DNA from: Planoprotostelium fungivorum
Taxonomy: Eukaryota > Evosea > Variosea > Cavosteliida > Cavosteliaceae
Assembly: GCA_003024175.1 (NCBI GenBank)
Contig: MDYQ01000001.1
Location: 124,001-188,000 of the forward strand
DNA length: 64,000 nt
Reading direction: 5' to 3'
Position numbers and translations under genes: made by a program. This document shows positions 36,337-48,198 of the stretch, in pieces. The notes under the pieces were generated by a model. That model made no database searches, was not told where the DNA came from, and saw nothing but the letters and a program-made list of their open reading frames with translations. Position 1 is the first letter of the stretch; the number at the start of each line of letters is the position of its first letter.

Positions 36337-36962
36337 AAGCGGGTCGGATGATCCTCCATTCACGTCGATGCCAGTCGATTCGTTGTGATCTTTCTGGTTG
36401 AGCAGTTGAGCGTGGAATACTCTTCTGTTCTTAAAGTGCTGGAATGTGTCAATTCGACGATGATTTTGAGATGGTGAGGAAATACCTCATAAAATGCCTC
36501 ATCCAGTTCAATCTTGTCAGAGATCGAAGAGACTAGATCCTGTATATGGCTACACGGATCCGACAGTAACGGGGCCTCTTCGTCTAACCATTATGAACAA
36601 CAAACACCAATGATAAACATTCATCACACCTAATCCAGGTAGACCGACGGTCGGTCTACAGAACTCGTTCGTCCTTGAATCGATCGAGAGGCGAAGTCCA
36701 TCCATCTGCCGCCAGAAGTACCTGCCGAGCAAAAGCCGCACACTTCCCCCATTCTTCCTGACAGCGCGCCTGAAAGGTCCTGAAAGGCGAACCTATCGAA
36801 ATCGAGAAACAGCTCAACTAAAACGAACACTCTTGAATGCAGCATGCACTGCGTTCGTATCATCAGTAACGTGCATTCGAGCATAGTAAATGCTATAGTA
36901 TCCGAATCACGTGACTGGCTCATCGGATCCCATCGTATCTGCAGAAAAAAGATACCCCATTC
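36337..36962. other. Upstream region of the DMT gene, possible additional N-terminal exons
   Basis: On the minus strand, exons at about 36440-36780 can extend the transporter with an acidic, Leu-rich cytosolic segment (about 110 residues). The right part, about 36790-36962, should carry the divergent promoters of the transporter and the Zn2Cys6 gene. Confidence 0.4.
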
Positions 36963-38248
36963 ATGAACGACCCATCACAACCACCTGCTTCTCCTCCTCT
37001 ATATACTGATTTATCTAATTGTTCCGAACGGCAACCACCGATCCCACAACAAACGCTCACGAAAAGAGTATGCAGTAGTTGTCGAAAGAGCCACGTGATG
37101 TGTGAAGGCAGTGAGTGGTTTCGGTATCGATTTTGCACCTGAATTGAATCAGCAATTCCATGCCACAGATGCAAAATGAAAGGCATCCCCTGCATAGAAG
37201 CAGAGTCGAAGAGGAGATCATCGAAGAATGAAGGACGGAAGAGACCAAGAGGAGAAGAGACGATACCAATCATACCTCCCCCATCTATCGCACCCACATC
37301 GAGCCCTCTATCATCAGACTTCACCCACGCTCAAGAAGCTACACTGGATGATGTGGTGTGGAACATGTTGTTTGGAGAGCAGCCGAACGATGTGCCGCAC
37401 CCACCTTCAATGCACGCCTTCACACCCGAAGAGATGGAATATCTTAGTAAACAAATGAAAGAAACGTGAGCGCTGGGATCACAATCAGTGGCACTCACAC
37501 ATCATAGAGGTCATCTCATTCCCTTGGAACCAGAGGTAGCCGCCTCTTACCGAAAGATATGGGAGAAGGTGGAGAGATCTTTATCGCCATTGCAATGAGA
37601 TTGATCGATGCAGCTGGTCGATCTAAGAAGATTCGTCACCCCCGAACAAAAGGAACGCATACAAGCTCAATTCCGTCAACAGTTACAGGTGAGAGCCATT
37701 CTCCATCTCCCTCCATCACATGTGACCATCAACAGATCGCATGTGATGTCGCTCGAGCATGTGACACACCCACCATCATCTGGGAGAGAAATCTGGTGGT
37801 TCACTTTCTGAACAAGAGCGCCGTCGATCTCTTGGGTTGGAACCTACCTCTACCGCAACACAATCGCCTGGCCTTCTTTCACGTGAGCTTTAGGATATAG
37901 AGGAAGGCTGAGAGTGAATGCAGTTCTTGTCTCCCGAGATGGGAGATTTCATCAGGACGCACACTCAGAAGGCATACATGGAGATCTTGTCGGATACGTG
38001 TTCGAGTCGGTCAGGGTTCAGACGCTTAGATTGCCAAGTGATGTCTTTCATCTCGAACATCATCCACATCGTCGTTGGTTCATCACCGTCATCTGCATGA
38101 GCAGACACATGATGGTGGATCTGATGAGAGGATGTAGGAGATGACATACAAGATGTGTAATTTCGTCTTATCATTCAAGAGGGACGTTCTGGGTCTACCT
38201 CAACTCTTCATGCTGCAGATGATCCCCGATCCAGAACCAATCACGTAG
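36963..38248 (+). CDS. Zn2Cys6 binuclear-cluster regulator with PAS domain
   Basis: This is a probable transcription factor. The start is the ATG at 36963 (MNDPSQPPASPPLYTDLSNC). The zinc cluster spans an intron: RVCSSCRKSHVMCEG, then SIPCHRCKMKGIPC, with C-x2-C-x6-C-x5-C-x2-C-x6-C spacing, followed by basic residues (KRRSSKNEGRKRPRGEE). The C-terminal half is PAS-like: CDTPTIIWERNLVVHFLNKS, then AVDLLGWNLPLPQ, with a late block FVLSFKRDVLGLPQLF. An intron from GTGGAGAG to GATGCAG (about 37569-37612) joins KIWEK to LVDLRRFVTPEQ. The stop is a TAG at 38246. Zn2Cys6-PAS architecture is best known from fungal gluconeogenesis regulators of the ERT1/AcuK type; similarity in layout does not prove the same role. 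Confidence 0.82.
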
Positions 38249-38437
38249 ACATCTATCTTCTCTTCCCAACAAATCAACAAGTGGACATCGCAATCCACTC
38301 CACCTATCGTCTATCACATCGAGACGAGAGAATAAAATCGATCGTAAATCCATTTATTTCGATACCCTCACATTCGACTGCTCCTCGCATCAAGCGGACC
38401 GGAGTACCTACCACCGTCAATCGACGATTTGCTTCCA

Positions 38438-41326
38438 TCACATCGACGATTTTTCCCACCTGACTGCGTTATCGAAGCTGACGTAGCTGCCTTCTCCTTC
38501 TTGTCTCACACCGATCCATGTGCTCTCTTTCTGCACGTACGCACCACTCTCATTACCCTCCTCATGCGTAATCAACGCAGACCGCTCCGTGAGACCTGAA
38601 GACGATGACGTCATCATCGTGAGATCTACGTGAGATTTCCTTACCTTCTGCAGTCAGATCGTGAGTCGTGTAAGGATTGAGTGTGCCGTGCAGAGATCGA
38701 TTGCGGTAGAGAGAATGCATGATGTTTCTGAAAAAGAATAAAATGGGAATTAAAATGAGGACGATGGGACCGAATTCGAAACCGTTGGCAACAAACGTGG
38801 CAGCCATGACCAACTCGAAGATTCGTCAGATTTTCCGGGAAATTTCATGGAAGATTCTCTCACGTGATAGAGGAAGAGAGAGAATAAGATGCGATCGAAT
38901 GTGGAAATCCACAAGAAGCCTCCGCTGCTGAACGGTGATCGGTAGACATACTGCAAGTTATAGATGGACGTGAAATAAGCCAAGAAGAAATAAAGAAGGC
39001 CCCAGAGGAGGATGAAAGGACTGATCGTGCTGTAGGTCAATACGATGGCGAACACCTCGGAATCTTCTCAGAATTTTCCGCGTCGACAAGTGAACTCACC
39101 ACGAGCTCTTTTGCATATCGGAGAGAGTAATCAAAGTGACCGACACTCTCTTCGTCTGTCTTTGCATGCTCTCTCGTCGTCTTGTTGATGTACTTGTGCT
39201 TGATGAGCCACAGCAAGAAGGGTACCACCCTCAACAATGCCCCTGACTCTCTTCAGTCCATTTCGTAAGAGTGAAATCTGAATGAAGTTTCACCGGGGAA
39301 GACTGAGAGGGCAGATGTGATGACATAGATGATCATGACGCGAGATCTGGCGGGAACTTCTCTCGCCAGAATGTTCATGACTCCATCTACAGTCAGTTCG
39401 TTCGAGTCCTGAATGAGACCTGAGATTTCGGTGAGTTTTCTGTGATCACGTGACACTCACTGATGGTGACGGGTCCAACTAAGAAGGCCAATAGAACGTT
39501 GACGTAATAGAAGGTGAAGAGTTTCTTCGTTACGATGTCATCCACTAAAGTTTGAGACCAGAGGTGTCTCAAATTCACGATGGCGCGAACGATCGTTGGG
39601 ACTAGGGCTAAAAATACCACGGTGAGGATCTGAACTCTTCAGCTCATCCAACGTGTGACTGTCTCGATGTATACATCGATTGACTCTGTCAAGGTAAAGA
39701 TGAACTCGATAACTCACCACTGGTAGGAAGCCAGAGACGAAACCGTACAGAGCTTGATTTTTTTGTAGAGCAGTGACCACATCGGGCACGATTTTGTTCA
39801 AGTTATCGATGGTGGTGAAGGAAGACAGGAAGAGTATGGGAAAAGTCCACAAGAGAGTCTGACGAACGTCAGATCACGTGATTTTTGTAGATGGATGACG
39901 TCACCATGGCCCACAGGAAGGTGTTGACGATGGCTTCTCTGACCCAAAAGGACAGAGAGTTGATTCCGATGTACTTCCACAACACTGCATTCGGATCGGG
40001 TGCCTGTCTCGTCTCAATACAACCCTCTCATCGCAATGAAACGTCTCATTCAAATGAGACTCACAGGCACGGCGTGTGACAGTACACCACCGGTGGGTGA
40101 TATTACGCTCTGTGCGAACATCTTGGCCGTGTTCCTTGAATGAAAGGTTACGAAGGCTGATCTCTTGTGGGGTAAGGCAGTGAAGTTGTTCTGCAGAACT
40201 GCGATTCGGTCGCGAATTTCATCGAGTTTTCTCTGGAAGTGAGGGATGGCGGGAACTTCTTTTGACTTGTCCCCGAAGGGGTGGGTGAGGCTCTTTGGTT
40301 TGTACGCGAGTGTTTCTCCGGATGCTCCCTGCAGGAATTGGTATCTACAACGAGTCAGTTTCATTCGAATGGTACCCTTACCGATCCAAGGTCATGGAAG
40401 TTTCGTCGAATTCTGCCTGAAGTTTCCTCAACTCTTCCGCGTCGTGGACTAGATTGATGCTCTTGATGGTGGGATGGATCTGGTAGATCTCAGTGAAATT
40501 TCACGTCTGACGTATCAAGATCAACCTGAGCGATCGCGGGTGGGTTACTCAATTGTACAGTGGATGGAGGTAACATGGATTGGACGTAAGCTAAAGCTTC
40601 TTCTTCGTTTGTGATGGGCATTCTGGTGAATAAAACGGTGGAATTTTGAGCCGTCCTCGCTTCCTTCACGTTGCATCGTAGACGTGCAAACTAGAGCTAC
40701 GTCAGATGAGATGAGGTGAGTGGCGTTCACCTCTTTGTAATCCCAGTGGAGGTTCCACAAGATCCAGAATGTGCTGATGAAGATGAAGAAGAGGTGGACC
40801 CATTGCTTCTGTGAGCCAGATGGGATGTTGTTCAGTGTGATCTTGTCTAGTCCTTCGTATGGGATCGGATCGTCCCACGAATTCTCTCCCTGCGAAATGT
40901 GAGAATGAGATGGGGAGAGGGTGGAACACACTGGATAAGTATTTTGGCCAGTTGCATTCGTTGGAATGAGAGTGATCAGAGATAGAAGTGTCATCGCAAA
41001 GAAGATCCTCAAGGAGGTGCGTAAGAATCTGATGTACATGTAGACGTCTGGACCACATTCACGTAAAACTGCCGTGAGAGAGAATTGTCTCAGTAACTGA
41101 AATGGCCAGCCGAGAGTCGACCGTGTCAATTCATATCGCCTGATCGACATTAGAATACAGTCGATCTCCATATGGATTCATCCACTCACCAGCTGTGACT
41201 GATAGGTGAATAGAAGGATGGAAATCGATTCCTCAAGAGACAGAAGATTAAGAATGTGATGAGAGCGACCACAGAGTTCGATGCTGCGGCGATCAATAGA
41301 CCGAGATCGTCTCTTGTGATGGCCAT
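38438..41326 (-). CDS. OSCA/TMEM63 (CSC1-like) mechanosensitive cation channel
   Basis: This family forms dimeric calcium-permeable channels opened by membrane tension or hyperosmotic stress. The start is the ATG at 41326 (MAITRDDLGLLIAAASNSVV). Helix M0 is ALITFLIFCLLRNRFPSFYS, then IRFLRTSLRIFFAMTLLSLI and WVHLFFIFISTFWILWNLHW. A cytosolic linker with RRM-like strands follows: NSTVLFTRMPITNEEEALAY, then HKRSAFVTFHSRNTAKMFAQ. The pore region includes LLWTFPILFLSSFTTIDNLN, IVTKKLFTFYYVNVLLAFLV, FDYSLRYAKELV and VFAIVLTYSTISPFILLWGL, then YFFLAYFTSIYNLQYVY. It ends after an acidic tail at 38438. All family segments are in order. The gene has about ten short introns. Confidence 0.9.
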
Positions 41327-41550
41327 GATCCCTTCCCGTATGATGGCGAAAACTCTCGACACAGCCTTCAACTTGAAAATATCAAATCGGTAGACGTCAA
41401 AAGCGTCAAGAAAGTACTCTCTTTTTGTGACGATGATGAGGGTCTATCGACGTGTCCACGGGAGCTCACATGCACACACATCAGCACACGATGACAAAGA
41501 AACAAAGAAGGTTTATAAAGGTACAGATTCTACTCCATTCACATGAGATC

Positions 41551-44500
41551 TCAGTGTCCGAGACAGTTCTCCACGTGATCTTGGATGAGCCTCGTGGGCA
41601 ACATCTTTGAACAGAGTGGACACTGAGTCATCTGCATCATCTCGTTCAACTTTTTCGACTTGTCTTCCAGCTCCTTCTCGAGGTGGGTCACTCGCATGGA
41701 CATCTGTCCGTGTCTGAGGTTGGCCTCTTTCATCTGGGTCATGTGTTCCAACACCATCTTGGCTCGGTCTGCCTCTAACGTATCGAGTCTGGACTTCATC
41801 TGAAGCATCTGGTCCTGATGTGATCTTCAGCGTGTGATCATGTGATGGAATGTGATGTGATACGGTGATGTGTGTGATGTAATCATGTGATGATGTGCAC
41901 CTGTTGTGCCTTCGTTGGACCGCTGCCGTTACTCTGTTGCCCGATCGTCATCTTCAAATGTTCCAATTGTGCCTTCAGATAGGACGTCTGCATCATCATC
42001 AGATCACTTGCTCATCGTGCCAGTGTCTCACCTCCTGGCGTCTGAGTGACTTCTCTTGTTCCAATTGTTGTAACATTCCAACCTTCAGATTCGACTCTTC
42101 CGCCACACGATCGCGCAGTGTCTGCATCTCGCTCGCGAGAGAAGCACTTCTCGTAGAGTCGACTCCAGCTTCTGCTTCTTTCATCTTCCTCCTCATGATC
42201 TGCACGCGATGCATCAGATGACAACCGAGATGAGACGATCGCGATGATGTCATGACGGTCTACCTCGTAGCGTTGTTCGTACTGCTGAAAGAAGGAGAGC
42301 CTCTCCTCTTTGTCTCTGGCCAATAGACTCTGCGCTCGCGCGAGTTCGGTCGTGCAGATCTTCAAAGCCTCATCATCCTTGTGCTTCCCTTCCAATTGCT
42401 CTCTCAAACCCTGGTTCTCTCTCTGTAGATCTCCAATGTTGACATCTGTTCGTGTCACCATCCCATCATCATGATCGCATCATCATGCAATGTGAGTGAT
42501 GGAGTCGTGAATCACCTTCGAATTCGGCCATGATGGCATCAAAGTCTTCAGATGGATCTTGTAGATCATCTGATCGTGTGAAATCGGCAGGGGTCTTGAT
42601 GTCGGGTATAGACAGCTTGACGGGATTCTGTTCTGTGACATCCACGTTGGGGAAGATCGCAGAATTGAGAGATTTTCCGAAATTTCGGTTGAAACTGAGG
42701 ACGTCCTCAGTCAGATGTCGTGAGAAGGATGTCGTGAGGGGAGATGTCATGTGAGATGTCTTACTTTACGAGGCGAACGTTCTCTTCTTCTCGTTGTCTG
42801 TCGAAGTACTGCTTGATCTTTTCAGCCTTTTTCACGAGATTTTCTTCGAATTTTCTGCGGCGGGACATCTCCTCGTTGTAGTGGTCATAGGCAGTAGCCA
42901 ACGTCATGACCTGGAATTCTCAACGAAATTTCAAGACGAGATATTTCACCTCGTCGGTGACAGTCTGTACAGCCAACAGGTAGTCCATCATCCTCTGAGA
43001 TTTCGCAGAAATTTCATCGAGGGTAGAGAGGACGGCCGTTCTCAGTTGTAGAGCGGCAGTCACGCCCTGTGTCACTTCGTTCTGTACAGTGATGAGAGAT
43101 TGAAATTTCCTCGACATTTCACCCTCTTCTGTAGTGTGGCCTGGTAGTTCCTGGTGATGGTACGATAAGCTTCCTCAGCTCTCTCCATCTGCAACCGACT
43201 GCTGTCGATCATGGCTGTACACAGTCAGTGAAATTTCACGTGTTCCCGCCAACTCACTCTTGTAGCACTCGTAGTAATCCGTACGTGCTGGCTGACCATG
43301 CATGAGAGCTGCCCTCTCCTTTTCTACCTGCAAAATTTCAATGAATCGTCATCCATCTACAACGCACCTCATGGGCCACCTTCGCTCGGTCCAAATCGCA
43401 CACCTGTTCGATATGACATCGCTGATGATATCATGACATTTCACCTCGATGGCACTGAACGTATCGCGGATGAGCTGATCGGATATCTTGATCGTGCGAA
43501 TCGCTCGCGCTTCCTCTTCTTGCAGTAGAAGAGGCTTTCTGCAGGATGCCACCTTCACTTCCTCCAGCAGACGAGTCAAATCAGAAAAGTATCTCGATAA
43601 TTCCACTGCCAACGTCAGGGTGGTGATGACGTCACAATTCATCACCGTTCAATTCCTTGAGTGTGTCGTATTTGGAGGTGACACGTTGTAGATCGACACA
43701 GTCCCACAGAGTCTTCTTGCCTTGGGCTCTCACCGGTCCGGTCGTCTCTGTTCTCTTCAACTGGGACGTGTGAGGCTAAATATAGATCGAGAGGTTACCT
43801 TCTCCACGGCGGCATCGAACTCTTGGAGGATACGAGTGGCTTGCTGGTTGGTGTCTCTGAACAGCTTGATTGGAACTTGAGCTCCCGTCTCCAAATCTTT
43901 CACTGCCTACACCTCTTCAGTCTCCACGATGATGACTATGATGATGATGATCCATCATGATGATGGTGATGATGAGAAGAATCTCCACCTCTTCCAAATT
44001 AAGACATAAGACTTGCATCGACTTCATCTGATTCTTCGTGGGATTCACCACGGTCCTGTGTGCCGCCACCGTCTTCTTGCATGCCTCCAATATGCTCGTC
44101 AGTGTCTGCCCGTGACCTCTAAATTCCCTCTCGATCTCCAGCAGCCCACGGATGATGACGTCAGTCGCGCTCGTACACAGCGGCTGCTGCGCGGGAACGG
44201 CTTCCACCGGAAACTCCGAGGCAAGTGCCGCGGGTTTCAACGTATTCTGCGCCACAATGAGTCATAAGATATTTCCATCTACAACGCGCACCTTCAAATC
44301 GAACAAATACATTCGTAGACGGCTCTGCCATGCAGTGCGTTCGGATCGGAGGACCAAATGATTGGGCAGCTCAGTACCCTTACTGTCCTCCACCAAGATG
44401 ACCAAATCGGACGGCTTCGAGCAGGCCTGGCGTGCGAGCGCATTTTTCAGTCCGAGGACGCTGCATAGATGAGTAGGACACGTCACCATCTTCTCACTTG

Positions 44501-46018
44501 TCGTGCTCGCTGGCCAAAATTTCGTAACCCTCTCCAGTGTGTGAGTGAAAGATGGCACGAGTCGTGACATCCTGTCATGACGTCTCAGCGTGGCTCACGA
44601 CAATTTCTCACCCGCAGGAAGGGGTGCTCGAAAAATTGCTCCCAGGTAATTCTCTTTGACTGATCGAATTGCAAGAGCAAGTGGACGAGAGAGACACACT
44701 CTTTCGACAAGTTGACCAATATCTCGGGGGGAATCTTGACATAGTCTTTGCTCTGCAGAAGGATGAGGAGGTGGAGGGAGAGACGTCTCACGTTGATGGC
44801 TCGTTGTAGTTCCTCCATGGTCTGTACTTGGAAGAGTGGCCTGCCCGTCAACATTTCGAAGAAAATGGCGCCGACGGACCACAGGTCAGAGCGGGGATCG
44901 TATGGAACATGGTTCAACAACTGTGGGGCCTGATGACGTCAGATGACGTCATCAAGGATATAGAGGTAGTATGCGTAATTGGAAATTTCATCACCGCATA
45001 CAGAGGGGACAGAGGGTAAGACTGCATGAGATCGTGAGGTGAGAACACACGAGAGAACCCGAAATCTGACGGAAAATCAGTGGAGATCTAGTCTTACGTA
45101 TACACACCGCAGAGCTTGAGGGTGGCGTCACAGATGTTCGGTGAGGTCAGCAGGATCTACAACGGTCAATCTCTCTCTTCTATTCCGCTCTCACGTTTCC
45201 GGGCTTGAGGTCTCTATGTATGATGTGGTTGCTGTACAAGTGTTTGAGAGCGGAGGCAAGCTGAGCTAGACATCTCCTGGCGGTGGCCTCCGGCAGGGAC
45301 TTACCAGCGATGTGTGACTCTAAAGAACCACCGGTGCAATACTCCATGACAAAGTAGAAGAAGTCTCCCTCTTTTTCTTCGAGACGTGACTGCGGTGATT
45401 GAGAAGATGAAGAGATCGAATGATGGGATCTCACAATGATATCATGAACGTGCACGACGTTCGAGTGTTGTAAGAGTTGGAGAATTTTCTTCTCGTTCTC
45501 GTGGTATTCTTTTGCCTTGTGGTTGACGAGAAGTTGGGCGTCGATGACTTTAATGGCGACTTGTTCGTTCGTGGCTAAGATGACTCCCTTGTAGACTTGA
45601 GAGAAAGAACCGGAGCCCAGCTCCTCCCCCGTGCAAACGTATTTACCTGACATGAGAATGAGATGGATTCATCTCACGCACGGGAGGTGAAGACTTAGAA
45701 GAGAAAAAAATAAGAGTTACCGAGAGAGAAGCGTGCGATACTGATCTCTAGACACGAGTTTCTGATGTCTTGGATGAAAGCGGTGTGTTTAGAGGGTTCG
45801 TATGTTGTTGAAGGAGTGATGTTCCCATGCATATCATGGCCTCCAGGCTTGACAATGACGATGTATCGATATGGAACTTGGAGTCTGAGATATTCTTTGG
45901 CCAAGCGTCTGAGATCAGACGTTGTGCTATATTCTCGCAAATTGATTTTGGGGTTGATCTGTATTGACCCATCGATCCTCTTCGAGTAAACGAAGCGGAT
46001 GCTGGTGATGTGACTCAT
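41551..46018 (-). CDS. ULK/TBK1-type kinase fused to ATG11/ATG17-like scaffold and C2HC zinc finger
   Basis: Exons join in phase from the ATG at 46018 to the stop at 41551. The N-terminus (about 110 residues, MSHITSIRFVYSKRIDGSI onward) is unknown. The kinase follows: EELGSGSFSQVYKG, EQVAIKVIDAQLL, FVMEYCTGGSLESHI, HIIHRDLKPGN, LCDFGFSRVFSPHD, SPLYAAPQLLNHVPYDPRSD and LWSVGAIFFEMLTGRPLF. All catalytic residues are present. Directly after it comes a ubiquitin-like region (AIFHSHTGEGYEILASEH, LVILVEDSKGTELP and MYLFDLKNTLKPAALASEF). A long helical scaffold then has an ATG17-like signature (DHYNEEMSRRRKFEENLV, then FDRQREEENVRLV and FNRNFGKSLNSAIFPNV). A coiled coil precedes a final CPLCSKMLPTRLIQDHVENC finger. 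TBK1 has kinase-UBL-helix order; ATG1 and ATG11/FIP200 are separate proteins elsewhere. It likely acts in selective autophagy. Confidence 0.82.
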
Positions 46019-46189
46019 CTCCGAGAACCTTCGTACGTGTTCTTCGTTGATACAATGGAGGGATGATGATGTCAAGCCTCTTCCCCTTCACTGAATTTCT
46101 CTTTGCTCAGAGAATATTCCCTGCCCAAATGATTGTGCTCAAGTTCAACCTTCGAAGTTTCTCTTTCAAACGGCCGCCACACAACGAAC
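46019..46189. promoter_or_regulatory. 171-bp divergent promoter
   Basis: This lies between the start of the autophagy-type kinase fusion (minus) and the rhodopsin (plus). A plus-strand reading of this stretch has no start in frame with the rhodopsin. Confidence 0.4.
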
Positions 46190-47190
46190 ATGTTCAACGA
46201 AGACGATATCAATGGACCCGCAGGGTTAGCTTTCTTATGGACGGGGTTTGGGATCTGCTTCACGGTTGCCAGCGTCTTCATTTTGCTGGCCGTCAAGATT
46301 GGTACTTCTCGCGTGAGTGGAAGAGTATCGGTCGTATGATAAGAGTCTAAAACGACATAGACTCGTGAAATCTGCATTCTGTATGGGGCAGGTTGTCTGA
46401 TCCAATCATTAACTTATTTCGCCTTGGCTGACGGCCACGGAATCTCGAAGAACTTTTATGGTAGACACATCGCATGGCTCAGGTGGGTTTTGGCGGGCAT
46501 CTTTCCATCATCTCACCCATATGCAGATACGCCTCATGGGCTATATTCGTACCTTTCCTTATTTATCGAATCAACTTCTTAGACATCGCCACAAAGCACA
46601 AGGTGGTCTTCATCTTCCAGAAACCATCGCATCGGAGAATCAAACGAAAACTCACCCGCTGCAGAAACTCGTCCTGCTGATCACATCAGAGGCCGTCATC
46701 ATCTTCAGCTTCTTATCCACACAAGCGGATACGCGTAGAACGACCTGGTTGTTCTATTCTGCATCATGCTTCCTGTCAGTTGTCACGTGTTATTACACCC
46801 TCTTTGAGATCAAACCCACCATCCCTCAATCTCATCGTGGAGTGCACACTCTCATGTCTATCTTTCTCGTTGCCACCTGGGCCGTCTTCTTATTGGGTGA
46901 GAATCGATCTTTTATTCTCCCTCTACACTACTGTAGATTAACATTCCATAGGACAAGGTATGACCGACTCAGGTCACGTGATCCCAGAGGGCTACACTAA
47001 CTTGTGGTTCCTCGTTGTGGACATTGTCACAAAGGGTGAGGAGTTCTTGTGTCTCATCTTCTCATCCACATCAGGTGTCTTTGGTTTCATCACCTTTGCC
47101 GTCATGCGATCAGTCGATGCCAAGTTCCCTAGAGTAGCTGCCTCAGCCCCCGCAGCAACGAAGTATTCCAAGGCAGACAAGGCCAATTGA
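46190..47190 (+). CDS. Microbial-type (type I) rhodopsin
   Basis: This is a seven-helix retinal protein. The start is the ATG at 46190 (MFNEDDINGPAGLAFLW). Introns at 46313-46360, about 46481-46526, after ATKHK, after FLLG and after DIVTKG give one frame. Helix C reads IAWLRYASWAIFVPFLIYRI, aligning with bacteriorhodopsin R82-Y83-A84-D85-W86: Arg, Tyr, Ala and Trp are kept, but the counterion Asp85 is Ser and the proton donor Asp96 is Arg. Helix G reads YTNLWFLVVDIVTKGVFGF, keeping Asp212 and the retinal Schiff-base Lys216. The remaining helices (GLAFLWTGFGICFTVASVF, LVLLITSEAVIIFSFLST, FYSASCFLSVVTCYYTLFEI, TLMSIFLVATWAVFLLG) are in place. A light-driven proton pump is unlikely. An anion-conducting or sensory role fits Ser at position 85. 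Confidence 0.9.
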
Positions 47191-47382
47191 TTCGTATAAT
47201 AAATCATATTTTCGAGGCATTCTGTGATGCGATCATCCCGTGTCTTTTCATCACACTCAGTGTTTTCGCGCCGCACGTGGATGTCTAGATCCTTTACTGT
47301 CTTTACAACATCTTCATATCGAAAAAGAGCGAACAGTTGTTCCAGGCTGGAGGTGGAAGAATAGCAGAGTTGTAGTGCCGGA

Positions 47383-47389
47383 TATATAT
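47383..47389 (+). promoter_or_regulatory. TATA-like box for the SNARE gene
   Basis: TATATAT lies about 54 bp before the SNARE start codon, at a plausible core-promoter distance. Confidence 0.35.
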
Positions 47390-47442
47390 GGTGTCGGGTT
47401 CAAATAACCTCTGCGCAGCCTCAGAACCCCCGCCAGGCCGAG

Positions 47443-48198
47443 ATGACGGACGAGGTTCAGGACTACGACGATGAGCTGCAAGAGCTCTGCGCCGAGATAG
47501 AAGGCTCTATCGAGGCCATAAAAAAAGCTCAGAAGAGAGGAAAATCTGATCCAGCCAAGAGAGAGAAGGAGTTGGAACACATCAACGGAAGAATCACGAG
47601 AGCGAAGAACGTCTGTGCCTCCATGAAGATGGAGATACGCGAGCTGTCTCTGGCGCAAGCGGAACCATTCAACAAAAAATGGTCGCAATACAAAGAGAAC
47701 ATCAACCAATACATACAGGTGATGTCGGGCTCGATGATTCGAGATCGGATCCTCATCTTCATACAGGATCTGAATTGGATCGCGGAAAATGCCAACGCAC
47801 CAACCAAGGGTCCACAACCGGAGAAAGCCAAGACACTCGACGAGATGACTTCAGACGAGATCTTGGTCAAGGCGAAATCGAAGCAGGAGGAGTCCATCAA
47901 GACCATCGACAACATGCTGGTCACGATAGAAGACACGAAGGGTGTAGCCACTGCCACAGCTGTCAAGCTGAACGACCAGACGAATCAGCTGAAGGAGATC
48001 GGAGCCCAAGTCGAGGAAGTCAGGCTCAATCTGAAGCAGGCGAATCGTCAGCTGAGAGCATTTGCTAGAAGGCTGGGGACGGACAAGATTTTCATGGGTT
48101 TCATGGTGCTGATCGTGCTGGGTATCGTGGCCATCATCATCGTCAGGATTGTAAAGAAGAAGACTGGCTCATCATCGTCAGCCGATATATTCCATTAA
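47443..48198 (+). CDS. Qb-SNARE of the NPSN (novel plant SNARE) type
   Basis: This is a membrane-fusion protein in a single exon, which is rare in this window. The start is the ATG at 47443 (MTDEVQDYDDELQELCAEIE). An N-terminal helical region is followed by SDEILVKAKSKQEESIKTID. The SNARE motif includes TATAVKLNDQTNQLKEIGAQ, with Gln at the zero layer, and VRLNLKQANRQLRAFARRLG. The C-terminal anchor reads TDKIFMGFMVLIVLGIVAII, followed by a short lumenal tail with KKKTGSSSS. Plant NPSN11-13 share the DQT zero layer and a near-identical TDKxxM-FLFLIVCG-IxII anchor. In plants NPSNs act at the plasma membrane and cell plate; here the site is unknown. Confidence 0.8.
   Translation: MTDEVQDYDDELQELCAEIEGSIEAIKKAQKRGKSDPAKREKELEHINGRITRAKNVCASMKMEIRELSLAQAEPFNKKWSQYKENINQYIQVMSGSMIRDRILIFIQDLNWIAENANAPTKGPQPEKAKTLDEMTSDEILVKAKSKQEESIKTIDNMLVTIEDTKGVATATAVKLNDQTNQLKEIGAQVEEVRLNLKQANRQLRAFARRLGTDKIFMGFMVLIVLGIVAIIIVRIVKKKTGSSSSADIFH

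Noticed and set aside
47040-47080. Rhodopsin helix G interrupted by GEEFLCLIFSSTS
   Set aside because: This is an in-frame intron; splicing gives DIVTKGVFGF, the normal helix G pattern.
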